NCBI GenBank assembly: GCA_025055175.1
Contig: JANWYT010000002.1
Coordinates: forward strand, 296,958-360,957
Origin: Anaerolineae bacterium
Lineage (GTDB): Bacteria; Chloroflexota; Anaerolineae; Aggregatilineales; Phototrophicaceae
Length of the DNA: 64,000 nt
Direction of reading: 5' to 3'
Part shown: one piece after another, positions 54,802 through 63,553 of the stretch
Numbering within the stretch: the stretch's first letter is position 1
How the letters are laid out: each line of letters opens with the position of its first letter
Made by a program: the position numbers and the translations under genes
Notes under the pieces: generated by a model
What the model was told of the DNA's origin: nothing
The model's input: the letters and a program-made list of their open reading frames with translations, nothing else
Database searches by the model: none

Positions 54802-56940
54802 TTAGCGGCGGGGACGGTTGGAGCGAATAAAGCTCAAAGGATCGACATAATCGCGCAGCAGACGAGCCAGGTCACGGCCTGGCCAATCGCCTGGCGAGCG
54901 CTCCAAGACCGTCGTCGGACTAATGTCAAAGTGCAGGTGGGCGATGTAACGACCGCCACCCGTGCCGATTTCACCAATCTGGTCGCCACGTCTCACGCGT
55001 TGGCCGACGCGCACGCGCACATTCTGCATGTGACCATAACGGCTGTAGACGACCGTCCCCGTCGGGCTGCGGAAGGGATCGTGCCTGATGATCGTCACGT
55101 TGCCCCAGGGACGCAGGTCAGCTTGGTAGATGACGATGCCACCAGCTATGCTGAAGACAGGCATGCCCAAGTCGTCATTGCCGCCTCTGCCGAAGTTCAA
55201 GTCGACGCCTGTGTGATAGGAGTTGAAATTGGTGAGGTAGGAGGGGTGGGTCGCTTCTCCAAAACCGGTCGCGTCGCGCCAGCCTGAGGGCCAGAGTTGT
55301 GCGCCTGCTCGCTCGGCGGCTGTTCCCACCGGCGAGTCATAGCCTTCTGTGACGAAGACACCATTGATCTGCTCTGGCCCTGGCGTTGGGCTAGGCTGAG
55401 GTGCAGGCATAGGCTGACTAATCGTCACAATTCGACGAAAGCGGACAGCATCGAACGCAATGAGCTTGTCAGCCTCGCCGGTCACGTCGTTCAGGAAGAC
55501 TTTGCCCGCGTTAGGGGCTTCGCGCACCAAGTCAAAAATCCCAATCGTCACCCAGCGGTTGCTGTTGACTGCTTGGTTAATATCGACGACGACCTCAGTC
55601 GTCGTACCACGTATGCCGTGAATCTTGTAACGCGCGCGCGTCGTCGTTGAATTTCTGGCAGGCACGAAGACAGCGATCTCATAACGACCAGAGACAGGCA
55701 GCGCAGCTTTCCATTCAGCCCAGACAGTGCTAGTGTTGACCTCTGTCTTTTTGTACAGCACTTTCCAGCCCCACGTGCCATCAAATTCTTGGAATTCTTG
55801 TCGTCCGGTGTAGCTGCCGCTGCGGAAGCCCTGTCCTCTGGGAGTGATGATGACTTCATCGGCAAAGGTATCGGTGACTGGTGGAGGAGGAGCTACTGTG
55901 ACCGATACGGGCAGATTGACCGCGTTGTACTGTGAGATAACGCCATAGCGCCACCAACTCAGGCCGCGCGCGCCATGCCGAGCTGTCGCAAGCGTGTGAG
56001 CCTGCTGCTGCTCATCGACGTTGGCGTCACCCTGAAGAGCGGGGATAATAGGACGACCGTAGCTCCCCCAAGTGTCATACATTTGCCTGAGCGACGCTTC
56101 TGGGGTTTGGCGGAAGGTGGCCCAGTAAGTTTGAGGATGAAGACTGTTGACGAAGGGAAACCACTCCATCGGAAAGATGCTCTCGTAATGCCAGGGGCGT
56201 GGATCCATGCTCATGCCAATGTGAAAACCGCTAGGGATGAGCTGACGCAGGCGGAGCATGAAAGGGCGCACAGCTGCACGTCCTCCTTGCCAAAAACCAG
56301 CGTAGGGTTCAACGTCTAGGATCATGGAACGCACCCCAGGTCGATTGCAGACCGCAGCGATGACGGCTGCTTCGCGCTCGATGTCCAGGCCGTTGGGGAC
56401 GCACCAAGCATGAAATTCCAGGCCATTCTGCTGCAAAATGTTGACCCAGCGGTCGACATCAGCGGCGCCGTTTACGCCGAGATCACCAGCGTTAGGATCG
56501 AAACGCCCCTGCCAGTTCGCGCCATCGCTGGTTTTCACCCAAATTTGGCGCACATTGGGGGCGCGGCGCCTGACATTGGCGACAAACTCAGCAATGGAGC
56601 GTTCTGGAATGCTTGAGCCTTTCCAATGCCAAATGGCTGTCTTGCCATCGTAAGGAGTGGAAGCCTGGCCGGGCCTGTGACTGACAACTACAGGCTCGAA
56701 AGTGACGACGCTTGTAGACACCCATCCAGCAGCGCCAGTGATCTCCACCCAGACCCAACCAGTCGGAGTGCGCGAATTAGGATAGAAGATACACAGGCTA
56801 TTGTCGCGCAGATCACCAACGTCCGCGTATTGCTCGCCAGGCCCATTGCGGATGTTGACGAAAGACAAGCGAGTATCGGCGATGGCGGTTTGCCCTTGCC
56901 CTGCGGTGGACGGTTTGGGGACAGCAGCGAGGCTGCTCAT
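54802..56940 (-). CDS. multidomain peptidase/glycosidase-like protein: SH3, TIM-barrel-like, golvesin, M23
   Basis: 712 residues. Residues about 25-90 are an SH3-like domain (NIRNGPGEQYADVGDL). About 100-345 look like a glycoside hydrolase-type barrel (QIWVKTSDGANWQGRFDP, SMILDVEPYAGFW, MSMDPRPWHYES, LHPQTYWATF). About 355-505 are a golvesin/Xly-type domain (YEIAVFVPARN, FLNDVTGEADKLIAFDAVRF). About 560-700 are an M23 peptidase with H576 and D580 (HTGVDLNFG) and H668/H670 (AHLHFD), all metal and catalytic residues present. There is no signal peptide or anchor, although every domain suggests a cell-wall target. ATG 56940 has AGAAAGGAAG upstream, so the N-terminus is probably right. Confidence 0.85.
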   Translation of the reverse strand: MSSLAAVPKPSTAGQGQTAIADTRLSFVNIRNGPGEQYADVGDLRDNSLCIFYPNSRTPTGWVWVEITGAAGWVSTSVVTFEPVVVSHRPGQASTPYDGKTAIWHWKGSSIPERSIAEFVANVRRRAPNVRQIWVKTSDGANWQGRFDPNAGDLGVNGAADVDRWVNILQQNGLEFHAWCVPNGLDIEREAAVIAAVCNRPGVRSMILDVEPYAGFWQGGRAAVRPFMLRLRQLIPSGFHIGMSMDPRPWHYESIFPMEWFPFVNSLHPQTYWATFRQTPEASLRQMYDTWGSYGRPIIPALQGDANVDEQQQAHTLATARHGARGLSWWRYGVISQYNAVNLPVSVTVAPPPPVTDTFADEVIITPRGQGFRSGSYTGRQEFQEFDGTWGWKVLYKKTEVNTSTVWAEWKAALPVSGRYEIAVFVPARNSTTTRARYKIHGIRGTTTEVVVDINQAVNSNRWVTIGIFDLVREAPNAGKVFLNDVTGEADKLIAFDAVRFRRIVTISQPMPAPQPSPTPGPEQINGVFVTEGYDSPVGTAAERAGAQLWPSGWRDATGFGEATHPSYLTNFNSYHTGVDLNFGRGGNDDLGMPVFSIAGGIVIYQADLRPWGNVTIIRHDPFRSPTGTVVYSRYGHMQNVRVRVGQRVRRGDQIGEIGTGGGRYIAHLHFDISPTTVLERSPGDWPGRDLARLLRDYVDPLSFIRSNRPRR

Positions 56941-56985
56941 CGCGCTTCCTTTCTGTAAGTCAAACGGCTTTCAAACACCACGACC

Positions 56986-57014
56986 ATAGTAGACCGATTT
57001 TGCAATCAGCGCAA
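56986..57014 (-). promoter_or_regulatory. promoter for the M23 protein
   Basis: On the minus strand TTGCGC (57009-57014), 17-base spacer, TACTAT (56986-56991), in the gap after selD. Confidence 0.5.
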
Positions 57015-57042
57015 AGGAAGCTCATTGATGCGAGCTGTTCAG

Positions 57043-58080
57043 CTATTCGACGTGGAGACGTCCTGTGCCGCTGGTCACCTCTCCAATCAGAGCAGCGCGT
57101 TCGCCCTCATCTAGGAGGGTTTTCAACAGGTCATCGGCTTCTTCGTTGCTCACAGCGATCAGCAGGCCACCAGAGGTCTGTGGATCGTAGAGCAAGCCTT
57201 GGTCAGCCTCTGAACGAGCCGCCCTGAAGCTACACCAGGGACTATAGTAATCTCGATTACGATACATGCCACCAGCGAAGATGTCTTGCCTAGCGTAGTC
57301 GCGCGCGCCGTCATAGAACAACAAGCCGTCAAAGCGCAGGACGAAATCAAGCTGACTGTGGCGGATCATCTCATGGGCATGTCCCAACAGACCGTAGCCT
57401 GTGATGTCTGTCATTGCATGGACGTCGTAGGCCAGGGCAGCTTCAGAAGCACGACGGTTGAGATGGCTCATTCCCCTCACAGCGTCGGCCACGTGGTCTT
57501 CATGGGCTGCGCCGCGCTTGAGCGCTGTCGTGATGACGCCAGCGCCCAAGGGCTTGGTGAGGATGAGCGCGTCGCCAGGCTTTGCGCCAGATTTGCGCAG
57601 AATGCGACCTGGATGAACTTCGCCAGTGACTGCCAGCCCATACTTCGGCTCTTTGTCCGTAACAGTGTGGCCACCTGCGATGACTGCTCCCGCTTCACGG
57701 ACTTTCTCTGCGCCACCACGCAGAATCTCGCTTAGGATATCTATGCCCAAGCTATCAGGGTAAGCGACTAGATTAATAGCGATTAAGGGTCGCCCCCCCA
57801 TCGCATAAACATCGCTGAGGGCATTGGCAGCTGCTATTGTGCCAAAAGCGTAAGGATCGTCCACAACAGGTGGGAAGAAGTCGGTGGTGGAGATGATGGC
57901 TCGCGCTTCGTCAATCTGGTAAACAGCGGCGTCGTCTGGCTCGCTCAAGCCAGCCAGCAGATTAGAGTGATCTGCGGGATTGAAAATAGCGCTGAGAGGA
58001 CGCAGCACGTGCGCCAAGTCGCCAGGGGCGAGCTTGGAAGCTCAACCAGCACAGGAGGCCAGAGAGGTCAGACGTACCAT
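57043..58080 (-). CDS. selD: selenide, water dikinase containing selenocysteine (in-frame TGA)
   Basis: Makes selenophosphate, the Se donor for selenocysteine and selenouridine. An apparent TTG start at 58017 misses the active site. Upstream, in the same frame, ATG 58080 (AAAGGAG 8 bases before it) gives MVRLTSLASCAG-U-ASKLAP, with TGA 58042-58044 at codon 13. The pattern aligns with the SelD active site GxGCxxK: Sec13 takes the place of the catalytic Cys and K16 that of the catalytic Lys. Later motifs: STTDFFPPVVDDPYAFGTIA, ANALSDVYAMGG, VIAGGHTVTDKEPKYGLAVTG and LLYDPQTSGGLLIAV. Full length is 345 residues, normal for SelD. Confidence 0.9.
58014..58037 (-). promoter_or_regulatory. candidate SECIS hairpin just after the selD TGA
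   Basis: Starting 4 bases after the TGA, CCAAG pairs with CUUGG (5 bp) and CGCC with GGCG (4 bp), with a small CU/A internal bulge and a CCU loop. Position right after UGA is where bacterial SECIS elements lie. The apical loop lacks the usual G and is at the near edge of the normal distance, so binding by SelB is likely but not certain. Confidence 0.6.
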
Positions 58081-58100
58081 TGGCAATGCTCCTTTCTAAA

Positions 58101-58132
58101 TGACCCTGAGTAATCTGTGCAAATCAGGGTCA
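58101..58132 (-). promoter_or_regulatory. selD leader inverted repeat
   Basis: TGACCCTG (58101-58108) and CAGGGTCA (58125-58132) form a perfect 8-bp inverted repeat with a 16-base spacer, ending about 20 bases upstream of the selD ATG. A nearby GGGT could pair with ACCC of the same arm, giving an alternative fold. Either an operator or an mRNA hairpin. Confidence 0.5.
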
Positions 58133-58163
58133 GCAACCCTGGTTCGTCACTTGGCCTTGATGG

Positions 58164-58194
58164 AAAAAGGCCCTAAATCGGGAGATTTAGAGCC
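58164..58194 (-). terminator. intrinsic terminator after tRNA-Pro
   Basis: 11-bp stem (58184-58194 with 58169-58179, one mismatch), 4-base loop, then TTTTT on the minus strand. It separates the tRNA transcript from selD. Confidence 0.8.
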
Positions 58195-58204
58195 TTCTTC
58201 TATG

Positions 58205-58279
58205 TCGGGGCGGCGGGATTTGAACCCACGACCCCTTGCACCCCATGCAAGTGCGCTAGCCGGGCTGCGCCACGCCCCG
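58205..58279 (-). tRNA. tRNA-Pro (GGG)
   Basis: Acceptor CGGGGCG/CGCCCCG with discriminator A, anticodon stem CTTGC/GCAAG around loop ATGGGGT (anticodon GGG), T-arm with GTTCAAATC. CCA is not encoded. Confidence 0.95.
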
Positions 58280-58403
58280 AACGAAGACCATCATAGCGCA
58301 AACAACAATCTGTGAAAAGGGTGGACTTGAATCCGTTTCTCTAATATCATTCATCAAACACTTATTTGATTAAGTCGTTAATGTAGCTTTCACAAAAGGA
58401 ATA

Positions 58404-58412
58404 TGGTATAAA
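58404..58412 (+). promoter_or_regulatory. extended -10 promoter (TGG-TATAAA) for the peptide transporter
   Basis: TGG then TATAAA, with TAGCTT 17 bases upstream as a poor -35. An inverted repeat ATCAAA/TTTGAT (58353-58370, 6-base spacer) lies upstream of the -35 position and could be an activator or repressor site. The rest of the gap 58280-58470 shows nothing else. Confidence 0.5.
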
Positions 58413-58470
58413 CATGCCACGCACATTCCTGTGCACAAGTTCTTGTTTGTCTCTCTTTTGAGGAGGAACG

Positions 58471-60174
58471 ATGAGGCATTTTGCACGTGTTTTAAGTGTG
58501 GGCCTAGTTGCTGCTTTGCTGACTATAGTTGCGCTGGCTCAGACCCCCGGCGAAGGTGGTATCATCATCGAAGGCAACTTCGGCGGTGATCCTGCCAATC
58601 TGAACCCGCTCCTGCTGAATGATACAGCTTCGGCTCGTGTGGCTGGCTTCTTGTTCCCTGGCCTCATTGGCCTCAATCCCGATACGGGCAATTTTGAGGA
58701 GGGCCGCGAGGATGCACTGGTCTACGACTGGGAAATCTCCGAAGATGGCCTGACCTATACCTTCAAGATGCGCACTGACTGGACTTGGTCAGATGGCACG
58801 CCGATTACCTCGAAGGACTACCAGTACAGCTGGGACGCCATCAAGAGCGGGAAGCTACAGTCACCGCTCAATTTTATAGCCACTGACATTATCGAGAGCG
58901 TAGAGACGCCAGATGATGAGACGATTGTCGTCACTTTCAAGAACCTCTCCTGCACGGCGCTGAGCGATGCCAGCCTGCCTCTCGTGCCTTCGCACATCAT
59001 GCCCGCAGATTTTGCCGAGATCAACACGCTGGAATACAACCTCAATCCAACTGTGACTGGTGGCGTCTTCAAGTTCCTAGAACTGCGCCCCGGTGAACAG
59101 GTGGCGCTGGTGGCCAACCAAGACTACAAAGGCGCGCTGGATGGCGTCATGCCGACGGGCTTCATCTACAAGGTCGTGCCAGACCAGACGGTTCTGATTG
59201 AGCAGTTCTTGGCAGGTGAGACCAACGTCATCGATGGCGCACCCGTCAACCGTCGTTCCGACCTGCGTGCCAACCCCGATGTGAACCTATATGACTTCCC
59301 TGGCAACGCTTGGGACTATCTGGCCCTCAACTACGCCGATCCCAAGAATCCGCAAAACGGCCTTGACGAGAATGGCAATCTGATTGACCAGGGTCACCAC
59401 CCTATCTTCGGTGATGTGCGCGTGCGTCAGGCGATTGCGCTGGCCCTCAACGTAGACGACATCATCAAAGGCGCGGTGTTCGGTGAAGGCACGCGCATGA
59501 ACGGTACGCTAGTGCCGGCTTCATGGGCTTATGCTGACGACCTGCCGCCAATTGAACACGATCCTGAGGCAGCCATCGCTCTGTTGGAAGAAGCTGGTTG
59601 GATTGACCACGACAACAACCCTGCTACGCCGCGCATTGCCCAGGGTGCGTTGTATGCTCCTGATGGCACGGAGTTCAGCTTCGTCCTGCTCACGAACGAA
59701 GGTAACACTCGTCGCGGCGCTGTCGGCACTATCGTCCAGAGCGAGCTGGCTGAAATCGGCATTCGCGTGGACTTCCAAGCCATCGACTTCAATACTCTGC
59801 TGGAAATTATGGACAGCCAAGAATTCGACGCCTTCATCTTGGGCTGGCGCAATGGCTTCCCCGATGATCCAGACCAGACTAGTTTGTTCACCTCTTCGGG
59901 TGATGTGGTTGGCAGCGGCAACAACAACGTCTCGTACAATAACCCGCGCGTCAACGAACTGATGGAGAAAGCCCGCATTTACCCTGGTTGTGATCCTGTC
60001 GAACGCGCTAAGATTTACGCTGAAATCCAGGCGATCTTCCAAGAAGAGCTGCCTTACATACCGCTCTACGTCATCAACGGTCAGTACGGTGCGCGCAACA
60101 CGGTCGAGGGCTTCGATCCTCGTCCTAGCCTGCTGTACTGGAACGTCGATACCTGGACGGTTCGCGCCCCCTAA
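58471..60174 (+). CDS. peptide/oligopeptide ABC transporter substrate-binding protein (family 5)
   Basis: 567 residues, exported by a Sec signal peptide (LVAALLTIVALAQ, cleavage after ALA); no lipobox. SBP_bac_5 landmarks: PANLNPLLLNDTASARVAGF, WEISEDGLTYTFKMRTDW-type segment, FGDVRVRQAIALALNVDDII and WRNGFPDDPDQTSLF. Peptide, nickel or sugar ligands are all possible in this family. Followed by two permeases; no ATPase gene is next to them. Confidence 0.92.
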   Translation: MRHFARVLSVGLVAALLTIVALAQTPGEGGIIIEGNFGGDPANLNPLLLNDTASARVAGFLFPGLIGLNPDTGNFEEGREDALVYDWEISEDGLTYTFKMRTDWTWSDGTPITSKDYQYSWDAIKSGKLQSPLNFIATDIIESVETPDDETIVVTFKNLSCTALSDASLPLVPSHIMPADFAEINTLEYNLNPTVTGGVFKFLELRPGEQVALVANQDYKGALDGVMPTGFIYKVVPDQTVLIEQFLAGETNVIDGAPVNRRSDLRANPDVNLYDFPGNAWDYLALNYADPKNPQNGLDENGNLIDQGHHPIFGDVRVRQAIALALNVDDIIKGAVFGEGTRMNGTLVPASWAYADDLPPIEHDPEAAIALLEEAGWIDHDNNPATPRIAQGALYAPDGTEFSFVLLTNEGNTRRGAVGTIVQSELAEIGIRVDFQAIDFNTLLEIMDSQEFDAFILGWRNGFPDDPDQTSLFTSSGDVVGSGNNNVSYNNPRVNELMEKARIYPGCDPVERAKIYAEIQAIFQEELPYIPLYVINGQYGARNTVEGFDPRPSLLYWNVDTWTVRAP

Positions 60175-60199
60175 TCCATTACCCCTCTGAGTAAAAATC

Positions 60200-60225
60200 G
60201 GGTCGGGGAAGTTGCTCCCCGACCC
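60200..60225 (+). other. intercistronic hairpin between binding protein and permease
   Basis: Perfect 10-bp GC-rich stem (60200-60209 with 60216-60225), 6-base loop, no T-run. Such hairpins often keep the binding-protein mRNA more abundant than the permease part. Confidence 0.7.
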
Positions 60226-60266
60226 ATTCCCCGCAGGCACAAACCGATCATTTTCAAGGAAGCCCC

Positions 60267-61361
60267 ATGCTTAAATACATTATTCGTAGGCTCATCCAGT
60301 CTATTCCGACGTTGCTAGGCATTACGATCCTCTCGTATTTACTGATGTCTTTAGCGCCTGGCGGCCCAGCACGTGCGCTGACCTTCGGCAATCAGCGCGT
60401 GCCGCCTCAAGAAGTTGCTCGTCTGGAAGCGCGTCTGGGCCTCAGCGATCCGTTCATCATTCAGTACCTGCGCTGGCTGACCGGAGACGATTGGATGCGC
60501 TGGGACTCTGATGGAGATGGCGTATCCGATGGGAGCTTTCTCATTCCACTAGATGCTGACAGTGACGGCGTGCCAGAGCCACCAGGTACGAGGCGCGGCA
60601 TTATTCGCGGAGACTTTGGTCAATCCTTCTTTGAGCGTCGTGATGTCATGCGTATCATCGGCGAGCGTGTGCCGGCCACTCTGGAGCTGGGCGCTGCGTC
60701 TTTGCTGGTGGGCCTCATCATCGGCCTGCCCATTGGCATTGTAGCAGCCGTGCGCAAAGGGGGTGCATTCGACAATTTTACACGTATCATGGCTGTCGTC
60801 TTCAACGCGCTACCCGTCTTCTGGCTTGGCCTGATCCTCATCCTGGTCTTCGGTGTTCTCCTCAAAAATGCCACCGGTGGGCCGTTTTTGCCGATGGGCG
60901 GGCGCTGCCCGACGACGCTCACGGGCTGTCCTCCGCTCCACCAGCGCCTGCACTTCCTGATCCTGCCTACCTTTGTGCTGGCCACAGGCGGCATCGCTGG
61001 ATACTCACGCTATATGCGGGCTTCCATGCTGGACGTTATCAACCAGGATTACATTCGTACTGCGCGCTCCAAAGGCTTGACCGAACGTAATGTATGGTTT
61101 AAGCATGGCGCACGCAATGCCCTCATCCCTCTGGCAACTTTCCTCGGCCCATCCATCACAGGGCTTTTGAGTGGTGCAGCCATCACAGAGACGATTTTTT
61201 CGTGGCCAGGTCTCGGACGAACAGCCGTCAGCGCGGTAACGCAGCAGGACTATCCAGTTGTAATGGCTGTTGTCATCATCGCAGCCATAGCTACTGTCAT
61301 CGGCTACATCTTGTCTGATATTTTGTATGCACTGATTGATCCACGCATTCGCTTCAGCTGA
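60267..61361 (+). CDS. peptide ABC transporter permease (DppB-like) with acidic calcium-type loop insertion
   Basis: 364-residue permease with the family's first helix (SIPTLLGITILSYLLMSLAPGGP), the binding-protein-dependent transport domain (about 130-355), and RTARSKGLTERNVWFKHGARNALIP (the EAA-type loop contacting the ATPase). Between the first helix and RGDFG, residues 80-104 hold two DxDxDG-type loops: D80/D82/D84-G-D88 and D96/D98/D100-G-E104. They lie in the outside-facing loop. Normal DppB lacks them. Start ATG 60267 with AAGGAAG. Confidence 0.92.
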   Translation: MLKYIIRRLIQSIPTLLGITILSYLLMSLAPGGPARALTFGNQRVPPQEVARLEARLGLSDPFIIQYLRWLTGDDWMRWDSDGDGVSDGSFLIPLDADSDGVPEPPGTRRGIIRGDFGQSFFERRDVMRIIGERVPATLELGAASLLVGLIIGLPIGIVAAVRKGGAFDNFTRIMAVVFNALPVFWLGLILILVFGVLLKNATGGPFLPMGGRCPTTLTGCPPLHQRLHFLILPTFVLATGGIAGYSRYMRASMLDVINQDYIRTARSKGLTERNVWFKHGARNALIPLATFLGPSITGLLSGAAITETIFSWPGLGRTAVSAVTQQDYPVVMAVVIIAAIATVIGYILSDILYALIDPRIRFS

Positions 61362-61378
61362 AGGAGGAGATGGGAAAC

Positions 61379-62353
61379 ATGGCCACCGCTGCTACCCCTG
61401 TCGCCAACCTAGAGGTCGTTGAAGAGAAGCGCACCAGCGAGTCGCTGTTCAGACAAGCTTTGCGTCGGTTGCGTCGTGATCGTCTGACGCTGGTTGCGAT
61501 GTTTGTGCTGTTCATCATAGGTATGTTGTCTGTCCTCGCTCCCAACATCCAAGCCGCTCTGGGGGTGAGCTACACGCGCACTAACGTCACAGCCGCATTT
61601 TTACCGCCGTGTATCCCATTTTTGGGTGTAGGGCCTGCTGAATGCGATCCAAGACACATCCTGGGGACGGACGACTTGGGACGCGATCACCTTGTGCGTT
61701 TGCTGTACGGTGGACGTATCTCGCTCAGCATTGCTCTGGCGGCGGCAATTATCTCCATCGTTATCGGTGTAGGTCTGGGCATGGTGACAGGCTACTTTGG
61801 TGGGATTGTGGACGACTTTGTCGTCTGGCTTATCACGACACTCAACTCGATCCCGTCTCTGTTTTTGCTGTTGATCGTCTCGGCAGTGATTATCACCAAT
61901 CCCAATTTCAGCGGGACGTTTTTGAGCGGGCCTTTCGCTCTTGTTCTGATCCTGGGCTTTCTGGGTTGGACAGGGACAGCGCGCCTCGTGCGTGGTGAGA
62001 CGCTCTCTATCCGTGAGCGCGAGTATATCCTTGGGGCGCGTGCGATGGGTGCTTCCTCAGGACGTATTATGCTCATTCACATCCTGCCCAACCTGATTTC
62101 AGTCGTCGTCATCACGCTAGCGCTGGATATTGGTTCGCTGATCTTGGTCGAAGCGGGTTTGAGCTTTTTGGGCTTGGGCGTCAAAGCACCAGAACCAAGC
62201 TGGGGCAACATGCTGTCGCAGGCGCAGACCTATTTCAACAAAGGCCCTCATTTGGTCGTCTTCCCTGGTTTGTTCATCTTCCTGACAGTGTTATGTCTCT
62301 ACGTCATCGGAGACGGCATACGCGATGCCTTCGATCCCACTCAGAAAGACTAG
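61379..62353 (+). CDS. peptide ABC transporter permease (DppC-like)
   Basis: 324-residue partner permease: basic N-terminus, one helix (VAMFVLFIIGMLSVLAP), then HILGTDDLGRDHLVRLLYGGR, the hallmark of DppC, and the C-terminal transport domain with ARAMGASSGRIMLIHILPNL. ATG 61379 is chosen because GGAG is 9 bases upstream; an ATG at 61370 is too close to the ribosome site. The operon ends here without dppD/F. Confidence 0.93.
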   Translation: MATAATPVANLEVVEEKRTSESLFRQALRRLRRDRLTLVAMFVLFIIGMLSVLAPNIQAALGVSYTRTNVTAAFLPPCIPFLGVGPAECDPRHILGTDDLGRDHLVRLLYGGRISLSIALAAAIISIVIGVGLGMVTGYFGGIVDDFVVWLITTLNSIPSLFLLLIVSAVIITNPNFSGTFLSGPFALVLILGFLGWTGTARLVRGETLSIREREYILGARAMGASSGRIMLIHILPNLISVVVITLALDIGSLILVEAGLSFLGLGVKAPEPSWGNMLSQAQTYFNKGPHLVVFPGLFIFLTVLCLYVIGDGIRDAFDPTQKD

Positions 62354-62400
62354 CTGCCCAAGTGATGAGACAAAAGCGCTACAACAGCGCTCCTGTTGCT

Positions 62401-63534
62401 TTAGGATCGTCTCGTCGAAGGTGTGCGCAAGCGTGGGAATTGCCTGCGAGCGCGCAGACGGTAGCCACTGCGCGGAGCATGAGAAGACTGAGCGATTGGC
62501 GCTTGAGTCGATTCGGGGGGGCTAACAGCGCGCACTTCCGCCGATACAGCGCGCATTTCTTGGGTTTTGCTTGGTCTTGGTACGCCGAACAGATCAAAGA
62601 CGCTCACTTCGCGAGTCTCTAGCGCAACTGCGATCGGCGACTCAATGCGTGGTGGTTGGTTGCCAGAAGGCTTGCTGTCTGAGCTGGGCGGCAGATGGGG
62701 CTTTGACTGTGGCGATGAAGCGGAGAGAGGCGAGTAGCTAGGTTTTTCCAAATCCTCTCTTCGTTCTGGGCCAGATGAGCTGATAGCTGGAACAGCGCTC
62801 AGGAAGCTAGGTTCTGTTCCGATGAGTAGTTCTGAGAAGTTCTCCGTTGTGTCGCTCGCAATCTCACGGGAAACGCTCTCAGAAGCGTGAACGATGGGGT
62901 TTGGTCGTGTGTCGTCGTCTTCAACCTCGTGGACTGGCAGGTGATGGGCTGAAGAAGGCGAGCGATCTATAACACTCTTAACTTTGTTGTCGGCGTCCAG
63001 GGCTGAAGGATAGCGCGGTTTGTATCCCTGTCGTTGTTCGTAGGCGGGTGCATCGCGCATGAGCGATCTGACGCTCTCCATGTCGATTTTGCCCCCTTGC
63101 TCTTTGACCAATCGATACAGTTTGCGCAAGCTCTCAACAATGAGCGAGTCGATTTGACGGCGTAAGGACAGGCTGTTGCGTAAGCTTCCCATCAGGCCGC
63201 TGGCTTCGTAGGTGAACGTCCATTGGACAATTGTGCCTTCGGCAATTTCTTGCAAGCGCAGTCGCCCACGTCCATGTGTGAACGGGCCACCATCGATGAC
63301 CTTGTACTCGTAGCCCATGTTCTCATACCAAGCTGTAATCTCCAACACAGTATCGCGCCCATCTAAGGCGCTGCTGCGCCAGCGCGTGCCAACACCCCGA
63401 CGCGTGCCTGTCAGATAAGCAATCGCTTTACAGTTGATCTGCCAGTCGACGTTGTTCTCCAGATTTCCGATCCTTTGCCAGATGAAAGACGGCGTGGCTG
63501 GCATTTGGATCGCGTGGTCAATGACAGTCGTCAT
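62401..63534 (-). CDS. SRPBCC (START/polyketide-cyclase fold) protein with long disordered tail
   Basis: 377 residues. The first 150 or so form a SRPBCC-like ligand-binding fold (DHAIQMPATPSFIWQRIGN, GVGTRWRSSALDGRDTVLE, VQWTFTYEASGLMGS). Residues about 150-377 are Ser/Pro/Glu-rich, low complexity and probably disordered, ending in an Arg-rich patch (RLRARRQFPRLRTPSTRRS). The tail has no recognised motif. It converges on the permease operon and is divergent from the small membrane gene. Confidence 0.8.
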   Translation of the reverse strand: MTTVIDHAIQMPATPSFIWQRIGNLENNVDWQINCKAIAYLTGTRRGVGTRWRSSALDGRDTVLEITAWYENMGYEYKVIDGGPFTHGRGRLRLQEIAEGTIVQWTFTYEASGLMGSLRNSLSLRRQIDSLIVESLRKLYRLVKEQGGKIDMESVRSLMRDAPAYEQRQGYKPRYPSALDADNKVKSVIDRSPSSAHHLPVHEVEDDDTRPNPIVHASESVSREIASDTTENFSELLIGTEPSFLSAVPAISSSGPERREDLEKPSYSPLSASSPQSKPHLPPSSDSKPSGNQPPRIESPIAVALETREVSVFDLFGVPRPSKTQEMRAVSAEVRAVSPPESTQAPIAQSSHAPRSGYRLRARRQFPRLRTPSTRRS

Positions 63535-63553
63535 ACATCACCATGATTATCTC

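Noticed and set aside
57043..58017. selD starting at TTG 58017
   Set aside because: This form lacks the catalytic Cys/Sec and Lys; the ATG at 58080 with AAAGGAG and a Sec codon explains the sequence fully.
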